From Streptomyces griseoloalbus (lineage in GTDB: Bacteria > Actinomycetota > Actinomycetes > Streptomycetales > Streptomycetaceae), in assembly GCA_014650015.1 (NCBI GenBank), contig BMUD01000037.1:1-39376 (forward strand): 39,376 bases of DNA, read 5' to 3'. Both the position numbers and the translations under genes were made by a program. Each line of letters starts with the position of its first letter. The stretch's first letter is position 1. This document shows positions 16,566 to 23,974 of this stretch, one piece after another. The notes below the pieces were generated by a model, which was not told the DNA's origin, searched no databases, and saw nothing but the letters and a program-made list of their open reading frames with translations.

Positions 16566-17448
16566 CACGCGACTCAGTGTCTTCAAGACCTACAAGCTGT
16601 ACGTCGGCGGGAAGTTCCCGCGTTCCGAGAGCGGCCGGGTGTACGAGGTGACCGACTCGAAGGGCACGTGGCTGGCGAACGCGCCGCTCTCCTCCCGCAA
16701 GGACGCCCGGGACGCGGTGGTCGCCGCGCGCAAGGCGTTCGGCGGCTGGTCGGGCGCGACGGCGTACAACCGCGGCCAGATCCTCTACCGCGTCGCGGAG
16801 ATGCTGGAGGGCCGGCGCGAGCAGTACGTCCGTGAGGTCGCCGCCGCCGAGGGCCTGTCGAAGTCGAAGGCCGCCGACCAGGTGGACGCGGCGATCGACC
16901 GCTGGGTCTGGTACGCGGGCTGGACGGACAAGATCGCCCAGGTGATCGGTGGCGGCAACCCGGTCGCGGGCCCGTACTTCAACCTCTCCTCCCCCGAACC
17001 GACGGGCGTGGTCGCCGTACTGGCCCCCCAGGAGTCGTCCTTCCTGGGCCTGGTGTCGGTGGTCGCCCCGGTGATCGCGACGGGCAACACGGCGGTCGTG
17101 GTCGCGAGCGAGAGGTCCCCGCTGCCCGCCCTCTCCCTCGGCGAGGTCCTGGCCACCTCCGACCTCCCCGGCGGCGTGGTCAACGTCCTCTCCGGCCGGA
17201 CGGCGGAGATCGCCGCCCCGCTGGCCGCGCACCAGGACGTCAACGCGATCGACCTCGCGGGCGCCGACGAGGTGCTGGCGAAGGAGCTGGAGATCGCCGC
17301 CGCGGACAACCTCAAGCGCGTACTGCGTCCACAGCCTGTGGACAACTGGTCGGCGACACCCGGCACCGACCGCATGACGGCGTTCCTGGAGACCAAGACG
17401 GTCTGGCACCCGACGGGTTCCCTGGGCGCGTCCGGCTCCGCGTACTGA
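16558..17448 (+). CDS. Truncated, non-catalytic aldehyde dehydrogenase-like subunit
   Basis: A 296-residue protein clearly related to ALDH: YKLYVGGKFPRSESG, DAVVAARKAFGGWS, YRVAEMLEGRR, ATGNTAVVVASERSPLPAL and GGVVNVLSG. It stops being alignable after the Rossmann domain: the FTGS turn is DLAGADEV, no catalytic Cys segment exists, and the protein jumps to a short tail MTAFLETKTVWHPTG typical of the ALDH C-terminal strand. So the catalytic domain is missing but the oligomerisation tail is kept. The reading frame is clean, so this is not a decaying pseudogene. It overlaps the full ALDH gene by 8 nt, and a structural partner role is likely. A 19-bp hairpin follows. Confidence 0.85.
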   Translation: MSDTRLSVFKTYKLYVGGKFPRSESGRVYEVTDSKGTWLANAPLSSRKDARDAVVAARKAFGGWSGATAYNRGQILYRVAEMLEGRREQYVREVAAAEGLSKSKAADQVDAAIDRWVWYAGWTDKIAQVIGGGNPVAGPYFNLSSPEPTGVVAVLAPQESSFLGLVSVVAPVIATGNTAVVVASERSPLPALSLGEVLATSDLPGGVVNVLSGRTAEIAAPLAAHQDVNAIDLAGADEVLAKELEIAAADNLKRVLRPQPVDNWSATPGTDRMTAFLETKTVWHPTGSLGASGSAY

Positions 17449-17470
17449 CCGGAGCCCCCACGACCACGAC

Positions 17471-17516
17471 CGGAGCGCCGTACCCCTCCACCGTCCGGGA
17501 GGGGTACGGCGCTCCG
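17471..17516. terminator. 19-bp perfect hairpin between convergent genes
   Basis: Arms 17471-17489 and 17498-17516 are perfectly complementary, with an 8-nt loop. It ends the deoC-ALDH operon (22 nt after the stop) and probably also the opposing secreted-protein gene that stops at 17532. Confidence 0.9.
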
Positions 17517-17531
17517 CCGATGTCGTGCCGG

Positions 17532-17870
17532 TCAGCCGCGCAGCAGGTCCGTCGCCCGACCGGCCACCGGGACGTCGCCGACCGAGGGTGCCTGGGCGAC
17601 CGGCCCGGTCACCGCCCGTGTGTCCACCGGCCGGAAGTCGGCCACCTGGGTGCCGACGCCGTTGTCGAGCGGGTCCACGCCCGTGCCGGCGAGCGGATTG
17701 GGCTTGAGGTCCGCGACCGTGGCCGCGACCTGAGCGGCGCCACCGGGGAGCGGCTCCGAGTCCGCGGCCGCCGCCGTCGTCGCACCGACCCCCAGTGCCA
17801 CCCCCGCGGTCGCGAGGACGGCCAGGGCGCGTCGTGCGGTCGGCGTCCTGGGTGCGTTGTGTCGGGCCAT
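17532..17870 (-). CDS. Small secreted protein
   Basis: 112 residues, function unknown. The N-terminus is a classical Sec signal (MARHNAPRTPTARRALAVLA, then a hydrophobic stretch ending GATTAAAADS with an Ala-x-Ala-type cleavage site near residue 36). The mature part is short, Ala/Val/Pro/Asp-rich and has no Cys. It resembles the many small exported proteins of Streptomyces that carry no enzyme motif. ATG 17870 has GAGGTGG about 8 nt upstream. A similar type of small secreted protein is encoded at 23975-24310, but I see no clear sequence match between their mature parts. Confidence 0.72.
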   Translation of the reverse strand: MARHNAPRTPTARRALAVLATAGVALGVGATTAAAADSEPLPGGAAQVAATVADLKPNPLAGTGVDPLDNGVGTQVADFRPVDTRAVTGPVAQAPSVGDVPVAGRATDLLRG

Positions 17871-17998
17871 CGCTCTGCCACCTCTTGCCTTCACTGAGTC
17901 ACCGGATCGACGCGAAGAGTAGTGGAGATGTGACGCGTGCTTCAAAGGCGTACCGCGGGGTCGTACGTCACCCGAACGATGCCTCAGACTGGTGTCCC

Positions 17999-18664
17999 GT
18001 GAGTTCCCAGTCGCCCATATCCGCGCGAGTCGTGCTGCTCTGCGGCCCCTCCGGCTCCGGCAAGTCCCTCCTCGCGGCCCGTTCCGGCCTGCCCGTGCTG
18101 CGCCTCGACGACTTCTACAAGGAGGGCGACGACCCCACCCTCCCGCTGGTGGCGGGCACCTCCGACATCGACTGGGACCACCCCGGCTCCTGGGACGCGG
18201 ACACGGCCGTCGCCGCGATCGACCGGCTGTGCCGCACGCGTCGTACGCAGGTCCCCGTCTACGACATCTCGCTGAGCGCCCGCACCGGTGAGGGGACCGT
18301 CGACATCGGCGGGACACCCCTGTTCATCGCCGAGGGCATCTTCGCCGCGGAGATCGTCACCCGGTGCCGTGAGCTGGGTCTGCTGGCGGACGCGCTGTGT
18401 CTGGACCGCGGTGCGGTGCGGACCTTCCGCCGGCGCTTCCTGCGCGACCTCAAGGAGGGCCGCAAGTCGGTGCCGTTCCTGCTGCGCCGCGGCTGGCGGC
18501 TGATGCGGCTGGAGCGGTCGATCATCGCCCGCCAGACGGCGCTGGGCGCGTACGCCTGCGACCGGGACGAGGCGCTGGGCCGACTGGCGACCGCCGCGGT
18601 CGCCGGACGTGCGGGTAAGGGCACAGGCACGAGTACGAGTACGAGTACGAGTACGCGGGCCTAG
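17999..18664 (+). CDS. Uridine kinase-like P-loop kinase
   Basis: A 221-residue P-loop NTPase: VVLLCGPSGSGKSLLAARSG (Walker A, residues about 15-26), LRLDDFYKEGDDPTLP (the DDFY metal/substrate motif of uridine kinases), DWDHPGSWD, VPVYDISLSARTG, and FIAEGIFAAEI (Walker B-like). It should phosphorylate a nucleoside such as uridine or cytidine, in line with the nucleoside salvage genes nearby, but the exact substrate is unproven. GTG 17999 is chosen because the P-loop begins 14 codons later. CAGACT lies 8 nt upstream, a possible leaderless start. The C-terminus ends in a Thr-Ser repeat encoded by a hexanucleotide microsatellite. Confidence 0.8.
   Translation: MSSQSPISARVVLLCGPSGSGKSLLAARSGLPVLRLDDFYKEGDDPTLPLVAGTSDIDWDHPGSWDADTAVAAIDRLCRTRRTQVPVYDISLSARTGEGTVDIGGTPLFIAEGIFAAEIVTRCRELGLLADALCLDRGAVRTFRRRFLRDLKEGRKSVPFLLRRGWRLMRLERSIIARQTALGAYACDRDEALGRLATAAVAGRAGKGTGTSTSTSTSTRA
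18629..18655 (+). repeat. ACGAGT hexanucleotide microsatellite inside the kinase gene
   Basis: Four perfect tandem ACGAGT units plus a half unit encode the C-terminal Thr-Ser repeat of the uridine-kinase-like protein. Because the period is a multiple of 3, gain or loss of units would change length without frameshift. Confidence 0.85.
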
Positions 18665-18697
18665 GAATATCCCCGAGGAGCCGCGCGCACGCGAAAG

Positions 18698-18734
18698 GCG
18701 GGACTGGGCGGGCCCCCCGGCCCTCCAGTCCCGC
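18698..18734. terminator. Hairpin after the uridine kinase-like gene
   Basis: GCGGGACTGG (18698-18707) pairs with CCAGTCCCGC (18725-18734). Inside, GGGCC and GGCCC form a second helix. It starts 34 nt after the kinase stop. Confidence 0.8.
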
Positions 18735-18744
18735 TGTTTCGCAC

Positions 18745-18960
18745 TCCCCCGTGGTCCCCCGTATCCCCGTGGCCCCCCGTGTTCCCCCGTGTCCCCAGAG
18801 GTCCCCCGTGACCCCCCTTGTACTCCCCCCTGGTCCCCCTCCGATCCCCCACCTCTCACGGTGACGCCCCCCGGCGTCCCCGCGATTCCCCCGTTACCTG
18901 TTCCCCCGGGATCCCCCGATCCCTCGGTTCCCCGATCCCCCGGGTCCCCGTTTCCCCCGT
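18745..18960. repeat. C-rich degenerate repeat tract (G-quadruplex-prone on the minus strand)
   Basis: About 215 bp made of short units of the type CCCCC(G/A)NN(T), for example CCCCCGTG, CCCCCGAT and CCCCCGGG, with roughly twenty runs of 4-6 C. The minus strand is therefore a long series of G4-G6 tracts with 3-7 nt loops. It separates the kinase gene (+) from the sigQ stop codon (18965, -) and contains no credible gene. Confidence 0.8.
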
Positions 18961-18964
18961 ACCT

Positions 18965-19702
18965 TCAGGCGACGAGCTCCCCGAAGGCGTCCTCCTCGTC
19001 ACGGCCGAAGCTGAGGACCTCGTCCTCGCGCAGCCGGCGGAGCGACCGCCAGATGCTGGACTTCACCGTGCCGACACTGATGCCGAGGATGTCCGCGATC
19101 TCCGGGTCCGTGCGGCCCTCGTAGTAGCGCAGGACCAGCATGGTGCGCTGGAGTTCGGGCAGCCGGGCCAGCGCCTGCCACAGGACCGCGCGCAGCTCGG
19201 TGCCGCGCATCGCGTCCGTGTCACCGGCCGTCTCCGGCAGTTCCTCGGTCGGGTACTCGTTCAGCTTGCGGCGGCGCCACGCGCTGATGTGCAGATTGGT
19301 CATGGTGCGGCGGAGATATCCGCCGACCGCCGCCTTGTCACTGATCCGGTCCCACGCCCGGTAGGTCGAGAACAGCGCGCTCTGCAGCAGGTCCTCGGCC
19401 TCGAAGCGGTCGCCGGTCAGGTGGTAGGCGGTGGCGTACAGGGAGGCGCGGCGCTCCTGGACGTAGGTGGTGAACTCCACCTCCGTCGGCGAGCGGCGCT
19501 CCCCCGGGCCCTCCCCGTACGCGTTCCCCCCGTCGGTGTCCCCCGTGGACGCGTCAACCACCGTCATGATCGTGGTGTGCTGACGCCCGGTGCTGCGAGC
19601 GCACCCCCGCATGCCCGCCGCACCGGACTTCTCGGAACCCCGGTGCACGTCGTGCAGACGCGTGATCACTGCGCTGGTGCTGGTGCCGTGCAGCGTGTTC
19701 AT
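18965..19702 (-). CDS. sigQ: ECF RNA polymerase sigma factor SigQ (SigE family)
   Basis: A 245-residue sigma factor divergent from afsQ1-afsQ2, the arrangement known for SigQ. Region 2 has EFTTYVQERRASLYATAYHLTGDRFEAEDLLQSALFSTYRAWDRI; region 4 has LPELQRTMLVLRYYEGRTDPEIADILGISVGTVKSSIWRSLRRLRE, a helix-turn-helix for the -35. About 70 residues precede region 2; they are poorly conserved in type and the real start could be later (for example 19566). ATG 19702 is preferred because GGGGGGCGCGAG lies just upstream. In S. coelicolor sigQ is a target of AfsQ1, and a perfect AfsQ1 box lies in the intergenic region here. The 3' end borders the C-rich tract. Confidence 0.9.
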   Translation of the reverse strand: MNTLHGTSTSAVITRLHDVHRGSEKSGAAGMRGCARSTGRQHTTIMTVVDASTGDTDGGNAYGEGPGERRSPTEVEFTTYVQERRASLYATAYHLTGDRFEAEDLLQSALFSTYRAWDRISDKAAVGGYLRRTMTNLHISAWRRRKLNEYPTEELPETAGDTDAMRGTELRAVLWQALARLPELQRTMLVLRYYEGRTDPEIADILGISVGTVKSSIWRSLRRLREDEVLSFGRDEEDAFGELVA

Positions 19703-19799
19703 CTCGCGCCCCCCGTGGTGGACTTCCGGTGTTCGGTCCCGCTGTTGTGCTTGTGCCGAATAGCTTGCCGGGGGACCTTCATGACCGTGTCTGCCGACT

Positions 19800-19815
19800 G
19801 TCACAGACCTGTCAC
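19800..19815. promoter_or_regulatory. AfsQ1 binding site GTCAC-N6-GTCAC
   Basis: An exact match to the published AfsQ1 consensus GTnAC-n6-GTnAC, in the 243-bp gap between sigQ and afsQ1, about 98 bp from the sigQ start and 130 bp from the afsQ1 start. It is placed to control sigQ and possibly afsQ1 itself. Confidence 0.85.
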
Positions 19816-19945
19816 AGGGGTCGGGCACCGCGGGGACACGGATCCTTCACAGGAATCGGTGCACGTAGCGCCACGTATGCGGGCCCAATGGGCATCTGCC
19901 GCCCACGGGTCGAACAGGAAGCCCTCCATGGGCCAGAATGAGCCC

Positions 19946-20623
19946 GTGCCTTCCCTGTTGCTGATCGAGGACGACGACGCCATCCGCACGGCCCTGGAGC
20001 TCTCACTGACGCGCCAGGGCCACCGGGTGGCGACCGCTGCCAGTGGTGAGGACGGTCTGAAGCTGCTGCGCGAGCAGCGGCCGGATCTGATCGTGCTGGA
20101 TGTGATGCTGCCCGGCATCGACGGGTTCGAGGTGTGCCGGCGCATCCGGCGCACGGACCAGTTGCCGATCATCCTGCTGACCGCCCGCAGTGACGACATC
20201 GACGTCGTCGTCGGACTGGAGTCCGGCGCCGACGACTATGTCGTCAAACCGGTGCAGGGCCGGGTGCTGGACGCCCGGATCCGGGCGGTACTGCGGCGCG
20301 GGGAACGGGAGTCCAATGACTCGGCGACCTTCGGCAGTCTGGTCATCGACCGTGCGGCGATGACGGTGACGAAGAACGGCGAGGACCTCCAGTTGACGCC
20401 GACCGAGCTGCGGCTGCTGCTGGAGCTGAGCCGGCGGCCGGGCCAGGCGCTGTCCCGGCAGCAGCTGCTGCGGCTGGTGTGGGAGCACGACTACCTGGGC
20501 GACTCGCGTCTGGTGGACGCCTGTGTCCAGCGGCTGCGTGCCAAGGTCGAGGACGTGCCGTCGTCCCCGACGCTGATCCGTACCGTGCGCGGTGTCGGCT
20601 ACCGGCTGGATCCGCCTCAGTGA
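19946..20623 (+). CDS. afsQ1: Two-component response regulator AfsQ1
   Basis: An OmpR/PhoB-type regulator of 225 residues. The receiver domain has the acidic pair EDDD (residues 8-11), phosphoacceptor Asp52 in LIVLDVMLPG, the switch Thr in ILLTARSDD and Lys in VVKPVQG. The C-terminal winged helix has LTPTELRLLLELSRRPGQAL and VDACVQRLRAKVED. With AfsQ2 it responds to nutrient (notably glutamate) conditions and activates antibiotic and nitrogen-related genes in S. coelicolor. GTG 19946 gives the usual N-terminus (PSLLLIEDDD). CAGAAT (19934-19939) sits 6 nt before it, so the transcript is probably leaderless; the ATG at 19928 would add a few residues. The stop overlaps the afsQ2 start by 4 nt. 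Confidence 0.95.
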   Translation: MPSLLLIEDDDAIRTALELSLTRQGHRVATAASGEDGLKLLREQRPDLIVLDVMLPGIDGFEVCRRIRRTDQLPIILLTARSDDIDVVVGLESGADDYVVKPVQGRVLDARIRAVLRRGERESNDSATFGSLVIDRAAMTVTKNGEDLQLTPTELRLLLELSRRPGQALSRQQLLRLVWEHDYLGDSRLVDACVQRLRAKVEDVPSSPTLIRTVRGVGYRLDPPQ

Positions 20624-22245
20624 CACAGGAGCACCAAGGGGGGAACCGCCGCTGGTCCGCGGCGCGCAAGGGAGTCTGGTCACGGCTGCGCTTCACGAGC
20701 CTGCGGCTGCGGCTGGTCGTGGTGTTCGGGCTGGTCGCGCTGACCGCGGCGGTGTCCGCGTCCGGCATCGCGTACTGGCTGAACCGTGAGTCCGTGCTGA
20801 CCCGCACCCAGGACGCGGTGCTGCGCGACTTCGAGCAGGAGATGCAGAACCGGGCGGGTGCGCTGCCCGAGCACCCGACGCAGGACGAACTGCAGCGCAC
20901 CGCGGGCCAGATGGCGAACAGCGGCCAGCGCTTCACCGTGCTGCTGGTCGCCGAGGCCCCGGACGGGCGGACCGTCTACGGCAGTTCGGGCGGGCTGAAC
21001 GGCTTCTCGCTGCAGGACGTGCCGGACTCGCTGCGCGAGGCGGTGACCGAGCGGCAGAAGATCACGTCGAACAACAAGTACCCGCACCGGCTGTACTGGC
21101 AGCGGATCGTCGTCGGCGACACCCCGTATCTGGTGGCGGGGACACGGGTGATCGGCGGCGGGCCGACGGGCTACATGCTGAAGTCGCTGGAGCCGGAGGC
21201 CAAGGACCTCAACTCGCTGGCCTGGTCCCTGGGGATCGCCACCGGACTGGCGCTGATAGGAGCCGCGCTGCTCGCGCACGCCGCGGCCACGACGGTGCTG
21301 AAGCCGGTCCAGCGGCTCGGGGTGGCCGCCCGGCGGCTCGGCGAGGGCAAGCTGGACACCCGGCTGAGGGTGTCGGGCACCGATGAACTGGCGGACCTTT
21401 CCCGGACGTTCAACAAGGCGGCCGAGGCGCTGGAGAAACGGCTCGCCGACATGGCCGCGCGTGACGAGGCGTCCCGGCGGTTCGTGGCGGACATGAGTCA
21501 TGAGCTGCGTACTCCGCTGACCGCGATCACCGCGGTGACCGAGGTCCTGGAGGAGGAGCTGGAGTTCGAGGGCGGCGGCTTCGACCCGATGATCGAGCCG
21601 GCCGTGCGGCTGGTGGTGAGCGAGACCCGGCGGCTGAACGACCTGGTCGAGAATCTGATGGAGGTCACCCGCTTCGACGCGGGCACCGCCCGTCTGGTCC
21701 TCGACGACGTCGACATCGCCGACCAGATCACCGCCTGCATCGACGCGCGTGCCTGGCTGGACGCGGTGGACCTGGTCGCCGAGCGCGGCATCCACGCCCG
21801 GATCGACCCGCGCCGGCTGGACGTGATCCTGGCCAACCTCATCGGCAACGCGCTCAAGCACGGCGGCTCGCCGGTGCGGGTGGCGGTGCGCGAGGACGTC
21901 GCCGACGGTACGGACGGCACGGAGGGTGCGGAGGGCGCCGGGGACGGGGGCACGGTCGTCATCGAGGTGCGGGACCACGGGCCGGGCATCCCCGAGGAGG
22001 TCCTGCCGCATGTCTTCGACCGCTTCTACAAGGCCAGCGCCTCCCGGCCGCGTTCCGAGGGCAGTGGTCTGGGGCTGTCCATCGCGCTGGAGAACGCCCA
22101 TATCCACGGCGGGGAGATCACCGCGGCGAACTCCCCCGAGGGCGGGGCCGTGTTCACCCTGCGGCTCCCGCGGGACGTGTCCGCGCGGAGCGCTTCGGAG
22201 AGGACCGGCGACAGCGAGGACGAAGGCGCTGAGGGGGACGCCTGA
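20620..22245 (+). CDS. afsQ2: Sensor histidine kinase AfsQ2
   Basis: 541 residues. Layout: basic cytoplasmic start, TM1 (about 31-53), an extracytoplasmic sensor of about 145 residues, TM2 (about 200-224), HAMP (about 225-280), dimerisation/phosphotransfer domain with DMSHELRTPL (His294), and HATPase with the N box NLIGNALKHGG, G1 DHGPGIPEEV, F box DRFYKAS and G2 GSGLGLSIALENAHIHGG. An acidic, Gly-rich insert (about 427-446) lies between N and G1 boxes. It phosphorylates AfsQ1. GTG 20620 overlaps the afsQ1 stop (GTGA), so the pair is translationally coupled; the stop overlaps the next start in TGATG. Confidence 0.95.
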   Translation: MTQEHQGGNRRWSAARKGVWSRLRFTSLRLRLVVVFGLVALTAAVSASGIAYWLNRESVLTRTQDAVLRDFEQEMQNRAGALPEHPTQDELQRTAGQMANSGQRFTVLLVAEAPDGRTVYGSSGGLNGFSLQDVPDSLREAVTERQKITSNNKYPHRLYWQRIVVGDTPYLVAGTRVIGGGPTGYMLKSLEPEAKDLNSLAWSLGIATGLALIGAALLAHAAATTVLKPVQRLGVAARRLGEGKLDTRLRVSGTDELADLSRTFNKAAEALEKRLADMAARDEASRRFVADMSHELRTPLTAITAVTEVLEEELEFEGGGFDPMIEPAVRLVVSETRRLNDLVENLMEVTRFDAGTARLVLDDVDIADQITACIDARAWLDAVDLVAERGIHARIDPRRLDVILANLIGNALKHGGSPVRVAVREDVADGTDGTEGAEGAGDGGTVVIEVRDHGPGIPEEVLPHVFDRFYKASASRPRSEGSGLGLSIALENAHIHGGEITAANSPEGGAVFTLRLPRDVSARSASERTGDSEDEGAEGDA

Positions 22246-22868
22246 TGAACGTACGACGCAGGACCGTACGCCGTTTGCCGGCGCTGCTGGCCTTCGGGAT
22301 GCTCGGTGGTCTGCTCGCCGGTTGCGGGATCCGGGCCACGGAGGTACCGACCGACTTCGGTCCGGCGCCCTCGCGGGTGCGCTGCTCGCTGGCCGAGCCG
22401 GAGGTGTCGACACAGGCCGCGCGGGGACTGCCGGTGCAGGTGTTCCTGCTGTGCGGATCGTCGCTGGTGGCCGTCGACCGGACGGTACGGGTGCCGGACG
22501 GGGCGGCGGACTCGCGGCGCGTGCTGGTGGCGCAGGGGCTGCTGGACGAGTTGTCCCAGCAGCCGTCGGCCGCCGAGCAGGAGGCCGGGTACACCACACG
22601 CGTACGGAGGGCAACGACCGTGAGCGGTCCCCGGCCCGGCGACCCGGAGGACACGCTGCGGCTGAGCACCGCGCCCGGGGGCCTCACCTCCGCCGGGCTG
22701 GCGCAGATCGTGTGCACCTTCTCCGACTCGGCGGCGGCCGAGGGCGACGGCTCGGTGATCCTGGGCGGCCCCGACGACGGCCGGCCGCGCCGCTACGAGT
22801 GCACGGACGAGGTCCGGTCCCGTCCGGACGAGGAGGAACCGCCGTCCTCGGAGACCACCGGGAACTGA
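22245..22868 (+). CDS. Lipoprotein of the afsQ operon
   Basis: A 207-residue predicted lipoprotein: Arg-rich start, hydrophobic stretch and the lipobox LLAGC (Cys about residue 28). The mature part has further Cys residues (RCSL, LLCGS, IVCTF, YECTD), which may form disulfides outside the membrane, and GerMN-like sequence features are possible but weak. It begins in the TGATG overlap with afsQ2, so it is co-translated with the sensor kinase. A role in sensing for AfsQ2 or at the envelope is plausible by position only. No enzymatic motif is seen. The C-terminus is acidic (DEEEPPSSET). Confidence 0.85.
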   Translation: MNVRRRTVRRLPALLAFGMLGGLLAGCGIRATEVPTDFGPAPSRVRCSLAEPEVSTQAARGLPVQVFLLCGSSLVAVDRTVRVPDGAADSRRVLVAQGLLDELSQQPSAAEQEAGYTTRVRRATTVSGPRPGDPEDTLRLSTAPGGLTSAGLAQIVCTFSDSAAAEGDGSVILGGPDDGRPRRYECTDEVRSRPDEEEPPSSETTGN

Positions 22869-22937
22869 GCCGCGCGGTGGACCCGTGCGCGGCCCGGCGC
22901 GCCGTCCCGCGCGGTGTGCCGCACTGTGGCGCATGCC

Positions 22938-22956
22938 TCACCCGGGGAACGGGTGA
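22938..22956 (+). terminator. Hairpin downstream of the afsQ operon
   Basis: TCACCCG (22938-22944) pairs with CGGGTGA (22950-22956) around a 5-nt loop, 70 nt after the lipoprotein stop and 42 nt before the VanZ gene. It may be a terminator, or lie in the leader of the next gene. Confidence 0.45.
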
Positions 22957-22998
22957 CATCCCGGAACCGATCGTGCGGAACGCCGCGTCTTGGGGAGC

Positions 22999-23580
22999 GT
23001 GCAGCGTCAAGGCTTCGGCGGTGGCACCGCCGCGTTCCGTGTCCAGGTGACAGGGGGGCTCCTCCTGGCCGCGTATCTCGCGTTCGTCGCCTGGTTCGCG
23101 CTGCGCCCTCTGGACGTGCCCTGGGTGATGCCCGCCAATCTGCGGCCGTTCGACGGCATCCGGGCCGAGTTCGCGCTGGGCTGGGCGGAAGGGGTCCGCC
23201 GGGTCGGCGAGGGGCTGGCGCTGCTCGCGCCGCTGGGCGTGCTGCTGCCGATGGCCGGGGGCCGGCTGGCCGTCTCGCGGCTGGGCTCGCTGATCCGCAC
23301 CATGGCCGCGACCGCCCTGGTGTCGCTGGCCATCGAGATGCTGCAGACCGCGGTGCCGGGCCGGGTCGTGGACGTCGACTCGCTGCTGCTGAACACCCTG
23401 GGCGCGGCGCTCGCGCATGCGGCCGTGGTGCCCGCGGGCCGCTCCCGGCTGCGCCGCCGAACGGCGGGACGGTCCGGCGCCGCCGTCTTCCCGGAGGAGC
23501 CGGTTCAGGGTCGGACCCCGACGATTCCCAGGGTCGGGATCGCCCCGTGGAGCGACGCTTTGCCCCCTTCGTCGCCGTAA
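22999..23580 (+). CDS. VanZ family membrane protein
   Basis: About 193 residues from the GTG at 22999 (a TTG at 22990 is the in-frame alternative; neither has a well-placed ribosome site). VanZ features: a first helix LLLAAYLAFVAWFALRPLDV, the WVMPANLRPFDGIRAEF segment (NLxPF is the family signature), GLALLAPLGVLLPM, an IRTMAATALVSLAIEMLQTAVPGRVVDVDSLLLNTLGA stretch with the conserved E-x-x-Q and D-x-x-D/N-T-x-G residues. VanZ proteins give low teicoplanin resistance in enterococci; in actinobacteria their role is unknown. The C-terminus is a long hydrophilic tail. Confidence 0.85.
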   Translation: MQRQGFGGGTAAFRVQVTGGLLLAAYLAFVAWFALRPLDVPWVMPANLRPFDGIRAEFALGWAEGVRRVGEGLALLAPLGVLLPMAGGRLAVSRLGSLIRTMAATALVSLAIEMLQTAVPGRVVDVDSLLLNTLGAALAHAAVVPAGRSRLRRRTAGRSGAAVFPEEPVQGRTPTIPRVGIAPWSDALPPSSP

Positions 23581-23639
23581 CGTGGAGTGCACTGAGGCAG
23601 CCACTTGGGAGGCCTCGCACCGCTCACCAAGGAGCCGTC

Positions 23640-23840
23640 ATGAGCCGCCTCGTCCGCCCCACCCACGACCGCATGATCGGCGGAGTGTGCGCCGCGCTGG
23701 CCCGGCGCTTCGACACCTCCGCGACCACGATGCGGGTGATCTTCCTGATCTCGTGTCTGCTTCCGGGCCCGCAGTTCCTGCTGTACATAGCGCTGTGGAT
23801 CCTGTTGCCCTCGGAGGACAAGGCACGGGCGGCCTGGTAG
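23640..23840 (+). CDS. PspC domain small membrane protein
   Basis: A 66-residue protein that is a bare PspC domain: RPTHDRMIGGVCAALARRFD, then TTMRVIFLISCLLPGPQF and LLYIALWILLPSED. The family has one or two short hydrophobic segments and is linked to envelope stress in other bacteria. AAGGAGCC about 8 nt before ATG 23640 is a good ribosome site. It stands alone between the VanZ gene and a bidirectional hairpin. Confidence 0.88.
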   Translation: MSRLVRPTHDRMIGGVCAALARRFDTSATTMRVIFLISCLLPGPQFLLYIALWILLPSEDKARAAW

Positions 23841-23918
23841 GCCGGCGCGGGCGCTCGGCGGTGCTCGCAAGCACTCTCCCCCTCAGGACCGCGTACGGCC
23901 GTCTCCCCGAGTACGCCG

Positions 23919-23951
23919 ATGGGGCGCACCCCGAGTCCGGGTGCACCCCAT
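23919..23951. terminator. Bidirectional hairpin
   Basis: ATGGGG-C-GCACCC (23919-23931) pairs with GGGTGC-A-CCCCAT (23939-23951): 12 pairs with one internal mismatch and a 7-nt loop. It lies between the PspC gene (+) and the secreted protein gene (-). Confidence 0.8.
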
Positions 23952-23974
23952 GGGCAGGTTCGTGCCTGGCCGGG

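Noticed and set aside
13440-16586. A 1048-codon minus-strand open frame opposite deoC and the aldehyde dehydrogenase gene
   Set aside because: It is a long antisense frame caused by high GC. Composition is Arg/Gly/Asp/Val-rich, without motifs, while the plus-strand genes have full family signatures.
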